DNA of 64,000 bases from Stratiolaelaps scimitus. Its lineage: Eukaryota; Arthropoda; Arachnida; Mesostigmata; Laelapidae. The notes beneath the pieces are model-generated. The model was not told where the DNA came from. It did not search any database and worked only from the letters and a program-made list of their open reading frames with translations. Of this stretch, positions 61,301-64,000 are shown in pieces. The position numbers were made by a program, and so were the translations under genes. The DNA is taken from the NCBI GenBank assembly GCA_019614645.1, contig JABWDB010000004.1, positions 18,848,001 to 18,912,000 of the forward strand, in the 5' to 3' direction. Numbering within the stretch: position 1 is the first letter of the stretch; each line of letters starts with the position of its first letter.

Positions 61301-64000
61301 AAAGCCGGAGCCGACCTTGACGCAATATGAGCACAACGTGATTGATCATGGGGCTCCGTTTAAGCTCCGATGCAGCACATCTTACCGGACTGCCACCAGC
61401 TGCCTTTGTGCCATACCTCTCTTCATGATGGAGCTGTACAACTTGAAATTCGGCCTGCCTGCAGCGGTCGTTGGGCTGGTTTTGACCAGGCTCTAACGCA
61501 CGGGTTCTCATGGGGAGGAAGGAAACTTTCACGTGCATGTCAAAGTTGGTAGGTTCTATAGACACTATATAGGGGCACAGCGTGTGCTACTCTAATACAA
61601 TGCTCCAGCAGGTAGCAATTTCGTTGAATTCATTCGCTCCATATATATACATATATATATATATATAATATCATTAATCAAGAGATGATTATTACTGCTG
61701 TGAGAGTCGGCTGTCGTTGGTGTCATTCGCCCAGCTGCAAAAACGTATGTGACGGGACCTAGCCGTCAATCGAACTTACCAATATTCTGGCCGTGATTGA
61801 GATGATTCTGAGAGTCTCGTGCGCATAAAATAATTATTATTCCCTAATGGTATAAAGAATGTACCCGCATTTTTACAGAACAGACCCAGAAGTGTGCCTA
61901 TCTCTCGCGTGGACCATAGTTCATGTCCGTGGTTGACATGGTTCTAACATCGTCCAATTGCCTCTGGTGCCCACCAAAGATTGGGTGCGCGCGTTCCCTT
62001 TGCGGGCCTCCTGAAATGAGCGCTATGCAATGTCTCGTGTTAGCTGTCCTGCCGAGTACACAGATTCGACTTTGTTTGCGACGCCGAGTGGATGTACCCT
62101 CATCGTGCACTGCTTTCGACATTGTGAGTTCGTGCATGCGTTTTCACGCAGTGAGCATTTTCGCTCGCTCGTTACGTGGACGTCTGTCATTGTTGTCTGT
62201 ATTGCCACCATCCACGCAGGCGGCCTCGCACGCGGATCGTTGCTGCTACTGCTACAAACGATCTTTCTGCCGTGCAGCTCAGCCGGGATGAGGCGACGCA
62301 AGAGAGCGTTGCTGGAAGGGTAGGGAGGCGAGCTTTCATCTTCTTCTCTCGCGGACCATAGTGTGTATCTCTCTCTCAATCTCTCACACCCTTGCTTGCT
62401 CCACTTTGCCAGTGGCCCGATGGATTCCGACGACTCAAAACTCGTCACCATCTTTCTATTCCCACTGTTTTTCCATCGTTTCCATCGCCTCTCTACATGT
62501 TCTCCTCCCATTTTCCTCTTGGATATCGCCTGACTGGCTGGCTGCCACCCGGTCTCCCGTGATGCTCGCATCTCGTAACGGCCTCCTGCGTATGCCGCCC
62601 GCTTCAAGTTGTTCACGTCTGCCGCCGGGCTGTGTCGTTGCGTTCTGAAAGCCGAGACACAGACTTGCACAGCCGCTGCCTTCGTTGGCCTTTTCCCGAT
62701 GCTATTTCTTCGATCGGAGAAGGCACCGCGACACCCTGGCGGGTCGCTCCCACTTCGCCGCTAGACAAAGGCCCCCTCGTCCGGATGGAGGATTGCCGGC
62801 TGACGAAGCTCGGGCCAGCAACTTTCATTGCTGCAGCGTAGGCTGTCCACGGGCGACGGCGGCTATGCCGTAGTTGAGCACAGATTGTGCCCAACCACGG
62901 CAGGCACCGTTGCGCCCCGTTGGTGTACGGCGTCGACGCAGCTATGCTACACCCCGCTTCGTTCTCGTATACCCCATGGATCGACAGAGAGACAGAGGCC
63001 GGGAGGCCCAGCAGAGGAGCAGACAGCTTCCGCAGGACGCCGACAGTCGAATCGGACACACAGACAACGAGAGAGGTAGGCAGCGGCAGAATTTGTCCGC
63101 TGTTGTCTCGGCGACGAGTAGCTCTCCGTTCTTACCATACGATAGATAGGCTGCAGTGATGGGTTAGAAGTGAGGCAGTGCAAGAAGACCGCTCGTCCTC
63201 CCTACATATGGGCCCCATAGAGAACTTCGGGGCCATGGAAACGCCGGTCGGTCCGGTTCGGGCGGACGACCTCACCGGAACGGAAACGGCCCCCACGTAG
63301 CGTTGTCGCGTTATCCAGTGTCACAAAATGAATGCGCGCAGGGGCGACAACAGTGGCGCCGCCAGCGTAGAAGCAAGAAGTGGAGGCCAAGAGGGCAGCA
63401 GTAGTCGGAGGGCAACGGGGGCCAGCATCCGCAGCAGTAGCAGCAGCGATCATAGAGACAGACCCATCACAATATCATTCGTGCTTCCTCCCTCGCGTGC
63501 GAGGGATCTTCTTTTTCTTCTTCTGCGCCACTTTGTCGTTGAACGTTCCGTTCCATTCCTTTGATGCAGAGAAACCGTACCAGCCAGCTGCCAGCCTTTA
63601 AGGGCAAGGGTAAGGGCCGACCGCCATCTCTATCTCGCTGGTCCGCCTATGGTCGACCAGCGAGCGGAGCCAATACATGGGCGCACGCGAGAGTGAAAAC
63701 AATACGGAGAAAGCAATTGTATCCCGCCAGTGAAGGACAAAATAGAAACGAAATGGCTTCGTTACGCTAAACGTTCACCATAGCAAGGGGCGCTCGGACA
63801 AAGAAAATACGCAGGGCGGCGGCTCGGATGACGTTATATACAGCACGTAAAACGGACAAGGCAAATACTCAGCAGAAGGCAACAGATATTGGAACACACT
63901 TTTGGTTTAGGCTGATTTCACTTGTCCGTGCTCGGCGTTGCGCAAGCCTATTTGATAAAACCTTCTTTCGAGTATCGCATCTCAGGGAACGACATATACT
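57497..64000. other. Upstream CSPG4 intron or flank, right edge
   Basis: I looked here for laminin G domain 1 and the signal peptide and found neither. The region has AT arrays (57536-57556, 58303-58334, 61648-61666), CT runs (58700-58745), a G-run (59385-59397) and GC-rich parts (about 58400-60900 and 62000-63900). Many overlapping open frames on both strands in the GC-rich parts look like composition effects. Confidence 0.6.
59385..59402. repeat. Poly-G tract
   Basis: A run of about 13 G, one A, then five more G. It could form a G-quadruplex on the plus strand and may be an assembly weak point. Confidence 0.9.

Noticed and set aside
58654..63453. Several minus-strand open frames examined as laminin G domain 1 or signal-peptide exons of CSPG4
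   Set aside because: None shows laminin G motifs (F-x-T-x-x-x-x-G-L-L, W-H-x-L, GC-x-x-x-(I/M)-x-x-N-G) with suitable splice sites.
1..64000. CRISPR arrays, bacterial operons, phage or viral genes
   Set aside because: The window has spliced eukaryotic genes and eukaryotic-style repeats; no repeat-spacer array or viral protein was seen.

Overview
The window is eukaryotic nuclear DNA: multi-exon genes with GT-AG introns, long introns, many AT, CT and ATT microsatellites, and dispersed tRNA-derived SINE-like repeats. The gene content points to an arthropod. A tandem six-cysteine secreted protein resembling tick salivary cysteine-rich families suggests a mite or tick (Acari, perhaps Parasitiformes). 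That placement is an inference and not certain.

Layout. 1-5456: no gene recognised. 5457-7136 (+): a two-exon mitochondrial HIG1-domain protein (HIGD1A-like, 109 aa). 7137-13448: AT-rich, microsatellite-rich interval between convergent transcripts. 14175-57496 (-): the dominant feature, 17 phase-consistent exons of a CSPG4/NG2 (Drosophila kon-tiki/perdido) ortholog. They encode about 2,100 residues: the second laminin G domain, a Cys-rich EGF-like segment, 15 CSPG repeats, one membrane helix and a cytoplasmic tail ending in the family PDZ ligand QYWV. The signal peptide and first laminin G domain must lie beyond the right edge. 52824-56779 (+): a four-exon secreted protein gene nested on the opposite strand inside the 12.9 kb intron that splits laminin G domain 2. 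57497-64000: upstream intron of the CSPG4 gene, with GC-rich stretches and no recognised exon.

Main discovery candidate. The CSPG4 reading frame stays open for 241 codons beyond its TGA stop (13449-14174, same frame). The downstream ORF is Q/H-rich, then acidic, and ends in PSLV, a class I PDZ-ligand pattern. Eight nucleotides after the TGA begins a perfect 7-bp GC-rich hairpin with a 3-nt loop, the kind of element that stimulates stop-codon readthrough. The arrangement predicts two receptor isoforms with different cytoplasmic tails and different C-terminal PDZ ligands. Skipping of the stop by alternative splicing is the main rival explanation.

Other points: introns at the same structural position in consecutive CSPG repeats; an isolated exon-like 63-codon segment with good splice sites in an intron (19379-19567, -); a SINE family ending in a GGCTGA-NNN-TCAGCC hairpin; GC-rich islands inside introns and upstream. 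All gene models come from reading splice sites, phase and protein motifs by eye; no alignment or transcript data were available.
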